DNA of 16,189 bases from JACVRM01 sp046262315 (GTDB taxonomy: Bacteria; Actinomycetota; Thermoleophilia; Gaiellales; Gaiellaceae), in assembly GCA_046262315.1 (NCBI GenBank), contig JBHEMZ010000007.1, positions 1 to 16,189 on the forward strand, in the 5' to 3' direction. The notes under the pieces were generated by a model. The model made no database searches and was not told where the DNA came from. It worked only from the letters and a program-made list of their open reading frames with translations. The position numbers and the translations under genes are program-made. Shown here piece after piece: positions 1 through 7,500 of this stretch. Position 1 is the stretch's first letter. The number at the start of each line of letters is the position of its first letter.

Positions 1-162
1 CTTCTCGAGCCCGTTCTCATGGCGCCAGAGCCGGTGGCGTCCGCGAAAGCGCGGGTAGACGGGCCGCTTCTCCTCCGGGTACTGGACGGTGATCGGCTTC
101 TTGAAGACCTGCTTCAGCGTCACTCCGAACCCCTTCACCGAATCGAAAGGTTGTGGGCTCAC
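1..162 (-). CDS. nuoI: NADH-quinone oxidoreductase subunit I, N-terminal part (cut by window edge)
   Basis: The first 54 codons of the complex I subunit that carries Fe-S clusters N6a and N6b; the rest lies beyond the left edge. Reading from a GTG at 162, the protein runs through TLKQVFKKPITVQYPEEKRP and RFRGRHRLWRHENGLEK, the segment that in NuoI precedes the first CxxCxxC ferredoxin motif. The cysteines themselves are outside the window. A purine-rich stretch (GGAAGGGGG) lies upstream of the GTG but is slightly far, so the start is likely rather than certain. The gene follows nuoH after an unusually long 238 bp gap that contains a hairpin repeat; nuo order and strand match the rest of the operon. 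Identity is secure from this conserved segment and its position. Confidence 0.9.
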   Translation of the reverse strand, partial: MSPQPFDSVKGFGVTLKQVFKKPITVQYPEEKRPVYPRFRGRHRLWRHENGLEK

Positions 163-400
163 GGCCCTGGCCCCCTTCCGCTCCCGCTTGGCAGAGCCAG
201 GCTCCGCGGAAGGCTCGCGCCGCTGACGGCACGCTGCTCTCCGGGTCTGTGCTGAGCACTATCCGCTTCGCGCTGGTTTCCGCACCGCCAGCGGCGCGCC
301 TGGGACGTGAGCAAGCTCATGCAGAGCACCCCTCTCTCCCGAGCGAAGCGATGGGCCGAACCGATCCCCGCGGAAAGTGCGCCGCACTTCTCGCGGTTCC
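163..400. other. 238 bp nuoH-nuoI spacer with hairpins
   Basis: No convincing gene is visible. The spacer holds a hairpin with arms CGCTGG (271-276) and CCAGCG (288-293), and near the nuoH stop the first copy of an intergenic hairpin repeat (341-397). This is by far the longest gap in an operon whose other junctions overlap or are separated by about 20-110 bp, so nuoI and downstream genes may be partly uncoupled from nuoA-H, either by termination and processing or by a local promoter. No clear promoter was recognised. Confidence 0.6.
341..397. repeat. Intergenic hairpin repeat, copy A
   Basis: Begins with GAGCGAAGCGATGGG (341-355) and, 27 bp after its start, carries the arm CCGCGGAAAGTGC (368-380), loop GCC, and the imperfect complement GCACTTCTCGCGG (384-396). 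The stem is 13 positions long with one A-C mismatch and one wobble in the plus-strand reading. A second copy with the same 13-base left arm and the same 27 bp spacing lies at 5546-5601. It sits just downstream of the nuoH stop, so it could act as a processing or attenuation hairpin for the nuo transcript; that role is inference. Confidence 0.75.
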
Positions 401-1390
401 TCACAGTGCAACCACCAGCGCGGCGGTGACGAGGGCGTTGATCGTCGCGACCGGCAGCAGAACCTTCCAGCCGAAGCCCATCAACTGGTCGTAGCGAAGC
501 CGCGGCAGGGTCGCCTTCAGCCAGAGGAAGAGCGTGATGATCAAGAAGAGCTTCAAAACGAACCAGAGCGGGCCGAGGCTCTCGAGCCACGGGAAGTGCC
601 AGCCGCCCAAGAAGAGCGTCACGGTCAGGCCCGAGAGCGTGATCATGTTGATGTACTCCGACTGCGTGAAGAGCGCCCAGCGCATGCCGCCGTACTCCGT
701 GTGGTAGCCCCCGACGAGCTCGGTGTCGGCCTCCGGGAGGTCGAACGGCGCCCGGCTCGTCTCAGCCGTTCCGGCGATGAAGAAGACTGCCAGGCCGACT
801 GCCTGCGGCGCCGCGTACCAGAGCGTGTCGTCCTGGGCCTCGACGATCTCGACGAGCGACAGCGACTGGGCCATCAGCACGACGCCGAGGACGGAGAGTG
901 CAAGTGAGACCTCGTACGAGATCAGCTGCGCGCAGGTGCGCATCGAGCCGAGCAGCGAGTACTTCGAGTCGGAGGCCCAGCCGCCCACGATGAAGCCGTA
1001 GATGCCGAGCGAGCCGAGCGCGAAGAGCAGGAGCAGCGAGATCGGTACGTCGGCGATCACGCCGGAGATGTCGTAGCGGCCGATCGTCCAGCCCGGGCCC
1101 CACGGGATGACGGCGAAGGCAGCCATCGCGGTGGCGGCGGAGACGAGCGGGGAGCCGATGTAGAGCACGTCGACCGCGGTGGCCGGGAAGAAGCTCTCCT
1201 TGCGAATGAGCTTGATGAGGTCGGCGATCGGCTGCAGCAAACCGAAGACGCCGGCGCGGTTGGGGCCGTAGCGGAGCTGCATGCGGCCGAGCACCTTGCG
1301 CTCGAGCCAGGTCGTGTACGCGAAGGCGGCCATCACGAGGTTGATGACGACGAGCGACTTGATCGCGTCGATCCACCAGGGCTCGTTCAT
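401..1390 (-). CDS. nuoH: NADH-quinone oxidoreductase subunit H
   Basis: Membrane subunit of complex I that joins the peripheral arm to the proton-pumping arm and forms much of the quinone chamber. The 329-residue protein is hydrophobic, with about eight membrane segments, and shows family hallmarks: WLERKVLGRMQLRYGPNRAG near the N-terminus (the usual GPNRVG motif with Ala), AETSRAPFDLPEADTELVGG in the middle, and YHTEYGGMRWALF, the acidic loop facing the quinone site. Length matches the family. The ATG overlaps the nuoG stop by 4 bp (ATGA), indicating translational coupling. It is followed by a 238 bp spacer before nuoI. No missing key residue was noticed. Confidence 0.97.
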   Translation of the reverse strand: MNEPWWIDAIKSLVVINLVMAAFAYTTWLERKVLGRMQLRYGPNRAGVFGLLQPIADLIKLIRKESFFPATAVDVLYIGSPLVSAATAMAAFAVIPWGPGWTIGRYDISGVIADVPISLLLLFALGSLGIYGFIVGGWASDSKYSLLGSMRTCAQLISYEVSLALSVLGVVLMAQSLSLVEIVEAQDDTLWYAAPQAVGLAVFFIAGTAETSRAPFDLPEADTELVGGYHTEYGGMRWALFTQSEYINMITLSGLTVTLFLGGWHFPWLESLGPLWFVLKLFLIITLFLWLKATLPRLRYDQLMGFGWKVLLPVATINALVTAALVVAL

Positions 1391-3639
1391 GCCACGACGC
1401 TCCCTTCAGGCGCATCGTGGCTAGGTGAGATTTCGACGTACCGCGCCAGTCCGGCGCAGTGTTCTTCGGCAATGACCGCGACGCCACTCGCGAGCTCGCG
1501 TCTAACCATTGCCCGAAGGGCAACGGTCGTTCCGTTGGAGCGCACGGTCACGGTCTGGCCGCCGGCGATGCCGCGCGCGGCCGCGTCCTCCACTGACAGG
1601 GCGACCTCCCGCTCGGGGCGCTGGAAGGAGAGTTCCGGGACGCGCTCCACGTCGGGGCCCGAGAAGAGCGGGCGATAGGTGACCAGACGCAAACCGGCAC
1701 TGCCGTCCGTGGTCTCCGTCTCTACGGTCGGTGCGGGTGGTTCCGGCGCGGGCCGTGCGGGGAGCGGGAGCGGTGCCAGCTCGCCTACGGCGCTGAAGGG
1801 GAAACCGCCGTACGCGCGCTCCGACAGTTCCGCAAAGAGCTCCGGCACGTGGCGCGGCACCTCGATGCCAAGGCGCGTTGCCAGTTCGGCGATGACGGTC
1901 ACCTCGTCGGTCGCAGGCGGAATGGCGGCTCGGCGGAGGCGCTGGAGGCGACCCTCGAGGTTCACGGTCGTCCCGTCGCGCTCGAGGTAGCTCGTCCCCG
2001 GCAGCACCAGGTCGACCCAGCCGAGGAGAGGCCGGCGGTACATGGCGAAGACGAGCACGCGCTCGGCTCGGTCGGCGAGCGCGCGCACGTTCGGGTCCAC
2101 AACGGCTTCGTCGCCCGAGACGACCAGCAGTCCGATTGGCTCCGGATCCTGCTCGTCGGCGTCGCCGGCGGCCGCCCACGCGTCCGCGACGCCCCGGCCG
2201 TTCGGTGTGGTGGGGAGGTAGAAGGCGGCGCAGCCCTCGCGTTCCGCGAAGCCGAGCGTCCCGGCCAGCCGCGCCAGCTCCGCGCCGCCGCCGCCGCCCG
2301 ATCCGGACCAGATGAGCACGACGCGCTCCGAGTCGCGCAGGCGCCGCCCGAGCGCGCTGCGCCGGTCTCCCATCCGCCGGCACGCCGCGGTCGCGCTGCC
2401 GGCAGGCGCTTGCACCGAGCCCGTCATGCCGACAGTGACGATCCCGGCGCCGTTCCGCGCGGCCGCGCGCAGCCAGAGGTCGACGATCGGCGCCCGCTCG
2501 GCGACCGGCTCGTCGCCCACGATGACCACGAGCTGCGCGTCGCGGATGGTCGAGAGTGGGCCGCGGAACGCGTCGAGGGCCGTGGTCGTCGGCTCGGCGA
2601 GCACCGCGGAGTGTGCGCCGAGTCCGCGCAGCAGCCGGCCGAGCGCGTACGCCTGCTCGACCGTCTCGGAGCCGGAGAGCGCCGTAACTATGTGGCCGCG
2701 CGCCTCGGTCAGGAACCGCTCCGCCTCCCCGAGCGCCTCCTCCCAGGAGACGGCCTCGAAGCGGCGAGGGCCCGCCTTGCGGAGTGGCGCCGTGATGCGG
2801 TCGCCGGCGTAGAGCGACGGGTACGCGAAGCGACCTTTGTCGCAGAGCCAGCCTTCGTCCACCTCGGGGTGGTTGCGGCCGAGGACCCGCTTGACCTTTC
2901 CCTCGCGGGTCGTGACGGTGATGTTGCAGCCGACGGGGCAGAGCGCGCAGACCGACGGCACGTTCTGGATCTCCCACGGACGGGCGCCGAAGCGGTATGT
3001 GGTCGAGGTGAGGGCCCCGACGGGGCAGAGCTCGATCACGTTGCCGGAGAAGGGCGCGCGATACGGCTCGTCCTGGAAGGTCGCGATCATGGACTGCGCC
3101 CCGCGGTTCTTGGCGATCAGCTGGCCGTCCTCGGCGACGTTCTCGGAGAAGCGCGTGCAGCGGTAGCAGAGGATGCAGCGCTCGCGGTCGAGCGCGATCA
3201 GCGGCGAGATCGGGATCGGCTTGTCGAAGGTGCGCTTCATAAAGGTCATGCGCGAGCGCCCCGGGCCCCAGCGAAAGGTCAGGTCCTGGAGCGGGCACTC
3301 GCCGCCTTTATCGCAGACGGGGCAGTCGAGCGGGTGGTTGACGAGCAGGAACTCGAGCGTTGCGTTCTGGCCCTCGGCGGCCTGCGCGGACGTCTGCGCT
3401 GTGCGCACCACGAGCCCGTCCTGCGCCGTCAGGGTGCAGCCGGCCTGGAGCTTTGGCATTCCCTCGATCTCGACGAGGCACATGCGGCAGGCGCCGACCG
3501 CGGGCCCGAGCCGCGGCTCGTAGCAGAACACGGGGATCTCGATGCCGGCCTGCATGGCCGTCTCGACGAGCCCGGCGCCCTTCGGCGCCTGAACCTCGCG
3601 TCCATCGATGGTGACCGTGACCAGCTCGGGCGTGCTCAT
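1387..3639 (-). CDS. nuoG: NADH-quinone oxidoreductase subunit G
   Basis: Large Fe-S subunit of the complex I peripheral arm, passing electrons from NuoF toward NuoI/NuoB. The 750-residue protein has an N-terminal ferredoxin-like [2Fe-2S] site (N1b: C39, C51, C54, C68), the His-Cys site N5 (H102, C106, C109, C115), N4 (C155, C158, C161, C205) and the extra N7 site found in many bacteria (C231, C234, C238, C266). A molybdopterin-oxidoreductase-like region follows, ending in a dinucleotide-binding-type domain from about residue 670. The ATG at 3639 was chosen because homology begins there (MSTPELVTVTIDGREV); the frame stays open upstream to 3723, but that stretch does not resemble NuoG and overlaps a hairpin repeat. 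GGAAG upstream of the ATG is a modest ribosome binding site. Overlaps nuoH by 4 bp. Confidence 0.96.
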   Translation of the reverse strand: MSTPELVTVTIDGREVQAPKGAGLVETAMQAGIEIPVFCYEPRLGPAVGACRMCLVEIEGMPKLQAGCTLTAQDGLVVRTAQTSAQAAEGQNATLEFLLVNHPLDCPVCDKGGECPLQDLTFRWGPGRSRMTFMKRTFDKPIPISPLIALDRERCILCYRCTRFSENVAEDGQLIAKNRGAQSMIATFQDEPYRAPFSGNVIELCPVGALTSTTYRFGARPWEIQNVPSVCALCPVGCNITVTTREGKVKRVLGRNHPEVDEGWLCDKGRFAYPSLYAGDRITAPLRKAGPRRFEAVSWEEALGEAERFLTEARGHIVTALSGSETVEQAYALGRLLRGLGAHSAVLAEPTTTALDAFRGPLSTIRDAQLVVIVGDEPVAERAPIVDLWLRAAARNGAGIVTVGMTGSVQAPAGSATAACRRMGDRRSALGRRLRDSERVVLIWSGSGGGGGAELARLAGTLGFAEREGCAAFYLPTTPNGRGVADAWAAAGDADEQDPEPIGLLVVSGDEAVVDPNVRALADRAERVLVFAMYRRPLLGWVDLVLPGTSYLERDGTTVNLEGRLQRLRRAAIPPATDEVTVIAELATRLGIEVPRHVPELFAELSERAYGGFPFSAVGELAPLPLPARPAPEPPAPTVETETTDGSAGLRLVTYRPLFSGPDVERVPELSFQRPEREVALSVEDAAARGIAGGQTVTVRSNGTTVALRAMVRRELASGVAVIAEEHCAGLARYVEISPSHDAPEGSVVA

Positions 3640-3690
3640 CGCGGCACGCTTCCGGCACACTCTGTTGACGCGCGCTCGTGTCCCTTCGGG

Positions 3691-3720
3691 CCACGACCTG
3701 GGTCTGACCCCGGTTCGTGG
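3691..3720. repeat. REP-like palindrome with GGGTCTGACCC core in the nuoF-nuoG spacer
   Basis: A 30 bp imperfect palindrome: outer arms CCACGA (3691-3696) and TCGTGG (3715-3720), then CC/GG pairs, then GGGT (3700-3703) and ACCC (3707-3710) around a CTG loop. Similar GGGTCTGACCCC cores recur as dispersed palindromes in many bacterial genomes, as far as I recall often near REP-associated tyrosine transposases. It fills most of the 109 bp gap between nuoF and nuoG and could form a transcript hairpin there. Confidence 0.6.
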
Positions 3721-3748
3721 CAAAAGCGTGTCGACTCGTCCACAGCGA

Positions 3749-5071
3749 TCACGCCGGCACCTCGTCGGCTACCGGACTGTGGCTGTGCTGGTCGACCGGG
3801 GCGAGCAGGCGCTCCAGCGAGGACTCGCCGCCGAAGGGACAGCCGCCCGCGTCGATGTGCTGCTGGAACTCGTCGCGAAACTTGTCGATGTAGCTCGCCA
3901 CCGGCATCGCCGCCGCGTCGCCGAGCGGGCAGAGGCACTTGCCGAGGATCCGGTCGCAGACGTCGAGCAGCAAGTCGAGTTCCGACTGCTCGGCGCGGCC
4001 CGCCTCGATCTTCTCGAGGATCTGCACCATCCAGCGGGTCCCTTCGCGGCATGGCGTGCATTTGCCGCAGGACTCGTGCATGTAGAACTGTGCGACCCGC
4101 AGGCCGAGCTGCACCATGCAGCAGCGGTCATCGATCACGATCACCGCGCCGGAGCCGAGCATCGAGCCTGCCTCCGCCATCGACTCCGAGTCGAGCGGCG
4201 TGTCGATCTGATCGGGCGTCAGTACCGGCACCGACGAGCCGCCCGGGATGATCGCCTTGAGCGTCCGCCCAGCCTCGAGGCCGCCGCCGAGGTCGTAGAC
4301 GAGCTCGCGCAGCGTCGAGCCGAGCGCGAGCTCGTGATTGCCGCCGCGCCGCACGTTCCCGGAGACAGAGAAGACCCGGGTGCCGGTGGAGTTGGGCGGC
4401 ACGCCGATCTTTGCGTACTCCGTGCCGCCGAGCTCCAGCACCTTGGGCACCGTCGCGACCGTCTCGACATTGTTGATCAGCGTCGGCGCCGCGTACAGGC
4501 CGGAGACGGCCGGATACGGCGGTCGCGACCGGGGCTGGCCGCGCTTGCCTTCGAGCGATTCGAGCAGCGCCGACTCCTCGCCGCAGATGTACGCGCCCGC
4601 GCCGCGGTGCAGCACGATCGTGACGCCGTCGAGCAGGCCCGCTGCGCGCGTCTCCTCGAGCGCCGCACGCAGAACGTCGAACTCACTCATGTACTCGCCG
4701 CGGATGTAGATGAACACTCGGTTGCAGCCGATCGCGTGCGCGGTGATGAGGCAGCCCTCGATGAGCCGGTGCGGCGCCGAGAACATGATCTCGCGGTCCT
4801 TGAAGGTGCCGGGCTCCGACTCGTCCGCGTTGACGACGAGGTACGTCGGCTTGCCCGTGCCCTTGGCGAGGAAGCTCGCCTTGCGGCCCATCGGGAAGAA
4901 CGCCCCGCCGCGCCCGCGGAGGCCGGATTCCAGGAGCTCCTCAACCACCGAGTCGGGCTTCCGCTCTCTGGCGCGCGCCAGGGTCGCGTAGCCGCCGGCC
5001 GCCCGGTACTCGGCCAGCTGAGTCAGGTCGCGCTCGCCGGCGCCCTCGAGAACCAAGGCTTGTTCAGGCAC
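3749..5071 (-). CDS. nuoF: NADH-quinone oxidoreductase subunit F (NADH- and FMN-binding)
   Basis: Complex I subunit that oxidises NADH through FMN and holds [4Fe-4S] cluster N3. The 440-residue protein has the Gly-rich FMN loop GLRGRGGAFFPMGRKASF (50-67), the nucleotide segment NADESEPGTFKDREIM (81-96), GAGAYICGEESALLESLEGK (158-177) and the N3 site SCGKCTPCREGT (C335, C338, C341) with C381 as the likely fourth ligand. The FMN loop departs from the usual GAGFPTGLKW form (see findings). A GTG at 5071 is chosen: it lies about 8 bp after GGAGGA and overlaps the end of nuoE by 8 bp; the open frame further upstream is an out-of-frame reading of nuoE. A short tail rich in His and Ser (428-440) follows the conserved core. 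Confidence 0.96.
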   Translation of the reverse strand: MPEQALVLEGAGERDLTQLAEYRAAGGYATLARARERKPDSVVEELLESGLRGRGGAFFPMGRKASFLAKGTGKPTYLVVNADESEPGTFKDREIMFSAPHRLIEGCLITAHAIGCNRVFIYIRGEYMSEFDVLRAALEETRAAGLLDGVTIVLHRGAGAYICGEESALLESLEGKRGQPRSRPPYPAVSGLYAAPTLINNVETVATVPKVLELGGTEYAKIGVPPNSTGTRVFSVSGNVRRGGNHELALGSTLRELVYDLGGGLEAGRTLKAIIPGGSSVPVLTPDQIDTPLDSESMAEAGSMLGSGAVIVIDDRCCMVQLGLRVAQFYMHESCGKCTPCREGTRWMVQILEKIEAGRAEQSELDLLLDVCDRILGKCLCPLGDAAAMPVASYIDKFRDEFQQHIDAGGCPFGGESSLERLLAPVDQHSHSPVADEVPA

Positions 5072-5534
5072 CGCGGATCTCCTCCACGATCGCCGGCACG
5101 TCGTCTGGCTTGACCGGCTCGCGGTAGCGGTGGTCGACCACCACGACCGTGCCCCAGCCGCACCCACCGGCGCACTCGACTGCGCGGAGGGTGAAGCCGC
5201 CGTCCACGGTCGTCTCGCCGGCGCGGATGCCGAGCTCGGCCTCGAACGCCTCCAGCACCCGCTGGGCGCCGACCAGCGCGCACGAGATGTTCGTGCACAC
5301 CTCGATCAGATGCCGCCCGATGGGGCGCAGGTGGAACATGTCGTAGAAGGACGCGACCGATTCGCAATACGCGGGTGTGACGCCGAGCGCGTCGGCGGCC
5401 TCGCGCAGGGCATCTGGCGAGAGCCAGCCGTGACGCTCCTGCGCGAGTCGCAGCGCGGGCAGCGTCGCCGAGCGCGCATTGGGGTACTGCGCCATGACGC
5501 GAGCGATCTCCTCGGCCAACGGACGAGCGCTCAT
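5064..5534 (-). CDS. nuoE: NADH-quinone oxidoreductase subunit E (24 kDa-type)
   Basis: Small subunit of the NADH dehydrogenase module with the thioredoxin-like [2Fe-2S] cluster N1a. The 156-residue protein has an N-terminal helical bundle (PNARSATLPALRLAQERHGW is typical) and the cluster ligands C80 and C85 (CTNISC) and C121 and C125 (ECAGGCGWG). The second motif usually reads CLGACGxAP, so the residues after the last Cys differ here, but all four ligands are present. The ATG at 5534 has AGAGGA about 6 bp upstream; an internal ATG at codon 14 is less likely because homology extends upstream of it. Overlaps nuoF by 8 bp. Upstream lies a 70 bp spacer after nuoD carrying a hairpin repeat. Confidence 0.96.
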   Translation of the reverse strand: MSARPLAEEIARVMAQYPNARSATLPALRLAQERHGWLSPDALREAADALGVTPAYCESVASFYDMFHLRPIGRHLIEVCTNISCALVGAQRVLEAFEAELGIRAGETTVDGGFTLRAVECAGGCGWGTVVVVDHRYREPVKPDDVPAIVEEIRGA

Positions 5535-5545
5535 CCCGTCCTCTC

Positions 5546-5601
5546 GAGCGAAGCGAAGGGACCAGCTCCTAACCGCGGAAAGTGCGGAGCACTTTGAGCG
5601 G
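5546..5601. repeat. Intergenic hairpin repeat, copy B
   Basis: Starts GAGCGAAGCGAAGGG (5546-5560); 27 bp after its start is the arm CCGCGGAAAGTGC (5573-5585), loop GGA, then GCACTTTGAGCGG (5589-5601), a 13-position stem with two mismatches and an uninterrupted core AAAGTGC/GCACTTT. The left arm is identical to copy A at 368-380, while loop and right arm differ in a partly compensated way. It occupies nearly all of the 70 bp between the nuoD stop and the nuoE start, so it is transcribed with the operon. Confidence 0.75.
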
Positions 5602-5604
5602 ACA

Positions 5605-6897
5605 TCATCGATCTACCTCGCCCATGACCGTGTCGAGCGAGCCCACGATCGCGATCAGATCGGCGACGAGCGCATCCTGCATACAGGTCGCGGTCGCCTC
5701 GAGCGCGACGAAGGACGGGGCCCGGAACTTGACCCGCCACGGCCTCGGCCCGCCGTCCGATACGACGTAGCAGCCAAGCTCGCCGCGCGGCGACTCCACC
5801 GTCACGTAGACCTCGCCCTCGGGGACGAGGTAGCCCTCCGTGACGATCTTGAAGTGGTGGATGAGCGACTCCATCGAGGTGTGCAGCTCCTCGCGCGGCG
5901 GCAGCACCACCTTGCGATCGTCGGCGATCCACGGCTCGCCCTCCATGCCCTCGAGCCGGTCGAGGCACTGGGAGACGATCCGCGTCGACTCGCGCATCTC
6001 CTCCATGTGCACGCGGTAGCGGTCGTAGACGTCGCCGTGGTGGTAGACCGGCACGCGAAAATCCACCTCGTCGTAGGCGAGGTACGGCTGGTCCTTGCGG
6101 AGATCCCAGTCGATTCCCGAGGCGCGCAGCACCGGCCCGGACTGCCCCAGCGCGATCGCGTCGTCCGCAGACAGCAGTCCGATCCCCCGCGTCCGCTCCA
6201 GCCAGATCTCGTTGCGGTCGACGAGCCCCTCGTACTCGTCAACCCCTTTCGGCATCTGCTCGCAGAACTTGCGGCACTCGGCGTAGAAGCCGGGCGGGAT
6301 GTCCTCGGCTAGCCCCCCCGCCTGGAAGTAGCGGGTGTGCATGCGCACGCCGGTGACCAGCTCGAAGAGGTCGAGGATCGTGTCGCGCTCGCGGAACGTG
6401 TACCAGAACATCGAGATAGCCCCCAGCTCGAGCGCCGCCGTGCCCAGCCAGACGAGGTGCGAGTGAATGCGGTTCAGCTCGCAGAGCAGCGTGCGCATCC
6501 ACACGGCCTTGCGTGGCACCTCGATGCCGAGCAGCTTCTCGATCGCGAGCACGAAGACGAGCTCGTTGTTCTGGAAGGCGAGGTAGTCGATCCGCTCCGG
6601 ATACGTGATCGCCTTCCACCACGTCTTCTGCTCCATGTTCTTCTCGAAGCCGGTGTGCAGGTAGCCGACCACAGCGCGCAGCCCGACCACGCGCTCGCCG
6701 GAGAGGTCGACCACCAGGCGCAGCACGCCGTGCGTGGAGGGGTGGTTCGGGCCGAAGTTGACCTGGAGCACGTCCCCGGTCGCCGCCAGCTCATCCGGCA
6801 CGAGCAGAGCAGTCGGAATCGGCGAGGGCACGCGCGTCCCCTCGTAGATCGGCGGTCGCACCTCGGGCGTCGTCTCGGGCTGCTCGACGATCGTCAT
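5605..6897 (-). CDS. nuoD: NADH-quinone oxidoreductase subunit D (49 kDa-type)
   Basis: Peripheral-arm subunit, related to the large subunit of NiFe hydrogenases, that forms the quinone reduction site with NuoB and NuoH. The 430-residue protein contains NFGPNHPSTHGVLRL (47-61, including the quinone-site His), GYLHTGFEKNMEQKTW (78-93), and Y105 in PERIDY, the probable counterpart of the quinone-site Tyr. ESPRGELGCYVVSDG and a VGSLDTVMGEVDR ending complete the family pattern. The ATG at 6897 overlaps the nuoC stop in an ATGA; about 40 residues precede the conserved core, as in other NuoD proteins. nuoC and nuoD are separate genes here, unlike the fused form in enterobacteria. Confidence 0.97.
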   Translation of the reverse strand: MTIVEQPETTPEVRPPIYEGTRVPSPIPTALLVPDELAATGDVLQVNFGPNHPSTHGVLRLVVDLSGERVVGLRAVVGYLHTGFEKNMEQKTWWKAITYPERIDYLAFQNNELVFVLAIEKLLGIEVPRKAVWMRTLLCELNRIHSHLVWLGTAALELGAISMFWYTFRERDTILDLFELVTGVRMHTRYFQAGGLAEDIPPGFYAECRKFCEQMPKGVDEYEGLVDRNEIWLERTRGIGLLSADDAIALGQSGPVLRASGIDWDLRKDQPYLAYDEVDFRVPVYHHGDVYDRYRVHMEEMRESTRIVSQCLDRLEGMEGEPWIADDRKVVLPPREELHTSMESLIHHFKIVTEGYLVPEGEVYVTVESPRGELGCYVVSDGGPRPWRVKFRAPSFVALEATATCMQDALVADLIAIVGSLDTVMGEVDR

Positions 6898-7478
6898 TCT
6901 TCGCCCGAGAAGCGCACGGGCTCGCCGCCGATCGCGTAGTCCTTGCGCAGTGGGTGGCCGACCCAGTCGTCCTCCATGAGGATGCGCGCCAGGTTCGGGT
7001 GGCCCTCGAAGGGGATTCCCATCAGGTCGTAGGCCTCGCGCTCGTGCCAGTCGGTCGTCGGCCAGATCGAGACGACGCTCGGCACGGGCCGGCCGTCGTC
7101 GACCCAGATCTGGAGGCGAACGCGGGGAGCGCTTTCGCGCAGGGCTAGCAGGTGGTACGAGACCGAGAAGCGCTTCGGCTTCGGCTCGGGCCGGCGCGCG
7201 TAGCCCTGCGAGCCGGGAGCGTTGAGGTCGCGTCCGCTCGAGGTGCCGATATAGCCGGCCACCTCGCGCTGCCCCCAGCCGAGGTAGTCGGCGGCGCTGA
7301 TGTCCGAGAGGAACCAGAACCCCAGTTCGTCGCGCAGGTGCGTGCAAGCTTCGAGCAGCCGCTCCGGCTCGACCACCACCGTCGTCTCACCGTACGCCTC
7401 GCGGATCTCGATGAGCCCCGGAACGCCGGCGTATCGCCCCACGGCAGCGGTCTGCTCGTTCGCTTCCACGTCGCTCAC
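6894..7478 (-). CDS. nuoC: NADH-quinone oxidoreductase subunit C (30 kDa-type)
   Basis: Structural subunit of the complex I hydrogenase-like module, without cofactor. The 194-residue protein ends in the family signature: WHEREAYDLMGIPFEGHPNL (144-163) followed by MEDDWVGHPLRKDY (168-181). The N-terminal half has the usual alpha/beta fold pattern (FWFLSDISAADYLGW). The start is a GTG at 7478, 22 bp after the nuoB stop; the ribosome binding site is weak (GAGAAG), which may mean reinitiation after nuoB. Overlaps nuoD by 4 bp. Identity is certain from the signature and position. Confidence 0.96.
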   Translation of the reverse strand: MSDVEANEQTAAVGRYAGVPGLIEIREAYGETTVVVEPERLLEACTHLRDELGFWFLSDISAADYLGWGQREVAGYIGTSSGRDLNAPGSQGYARRPEPKPKRFSVSYHLLALRESAPRVRLQIWVDDGRPVPSVVSIWPTTDWHEREAYDLMGIPFEGHPNLARILMEDDWVGHPLRKDYAIGGEPVRFSGEE

Positions 7479-7500
7479 CGCTTCTCGAGTCCAGGGCTAG

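Noticed and set aside
1391..1421. Hairpin GCCACGA/TCGTGGC at the nuoG-nuoH junction
   Set aside because: It lies in the nuoG coding end at an overlapping junction; a terminator there is unlikely and chance pairing is common at this GC content.
3640..3723. Longer nuoG starting at 3723
   Set aside because: The extension overlaps the REP-like palindrome and does not match the NuoG N-terminus.
1849..4251. 800-codon open frame on the plus strand
   Set aside because: It lies opposite nuoG and nuoF, which are unmistakable; its protein is low in complexity (Arg, Ala, Asp, Glu, Val) and has no recognisable motif. It is a by-product of high GC.
3608..5113. 501-codon open frame on the plus strand
   Set aside because: Antisense shadow of nuoF, with composition typical of complement reading and no family motif.
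5072..5167. Longer nuoF starting at 5167
   Set aside because: The extra 32 residues are nuoE read in another frame and resemble nothing; the GTG at 5071 has a good ribosome binding site.
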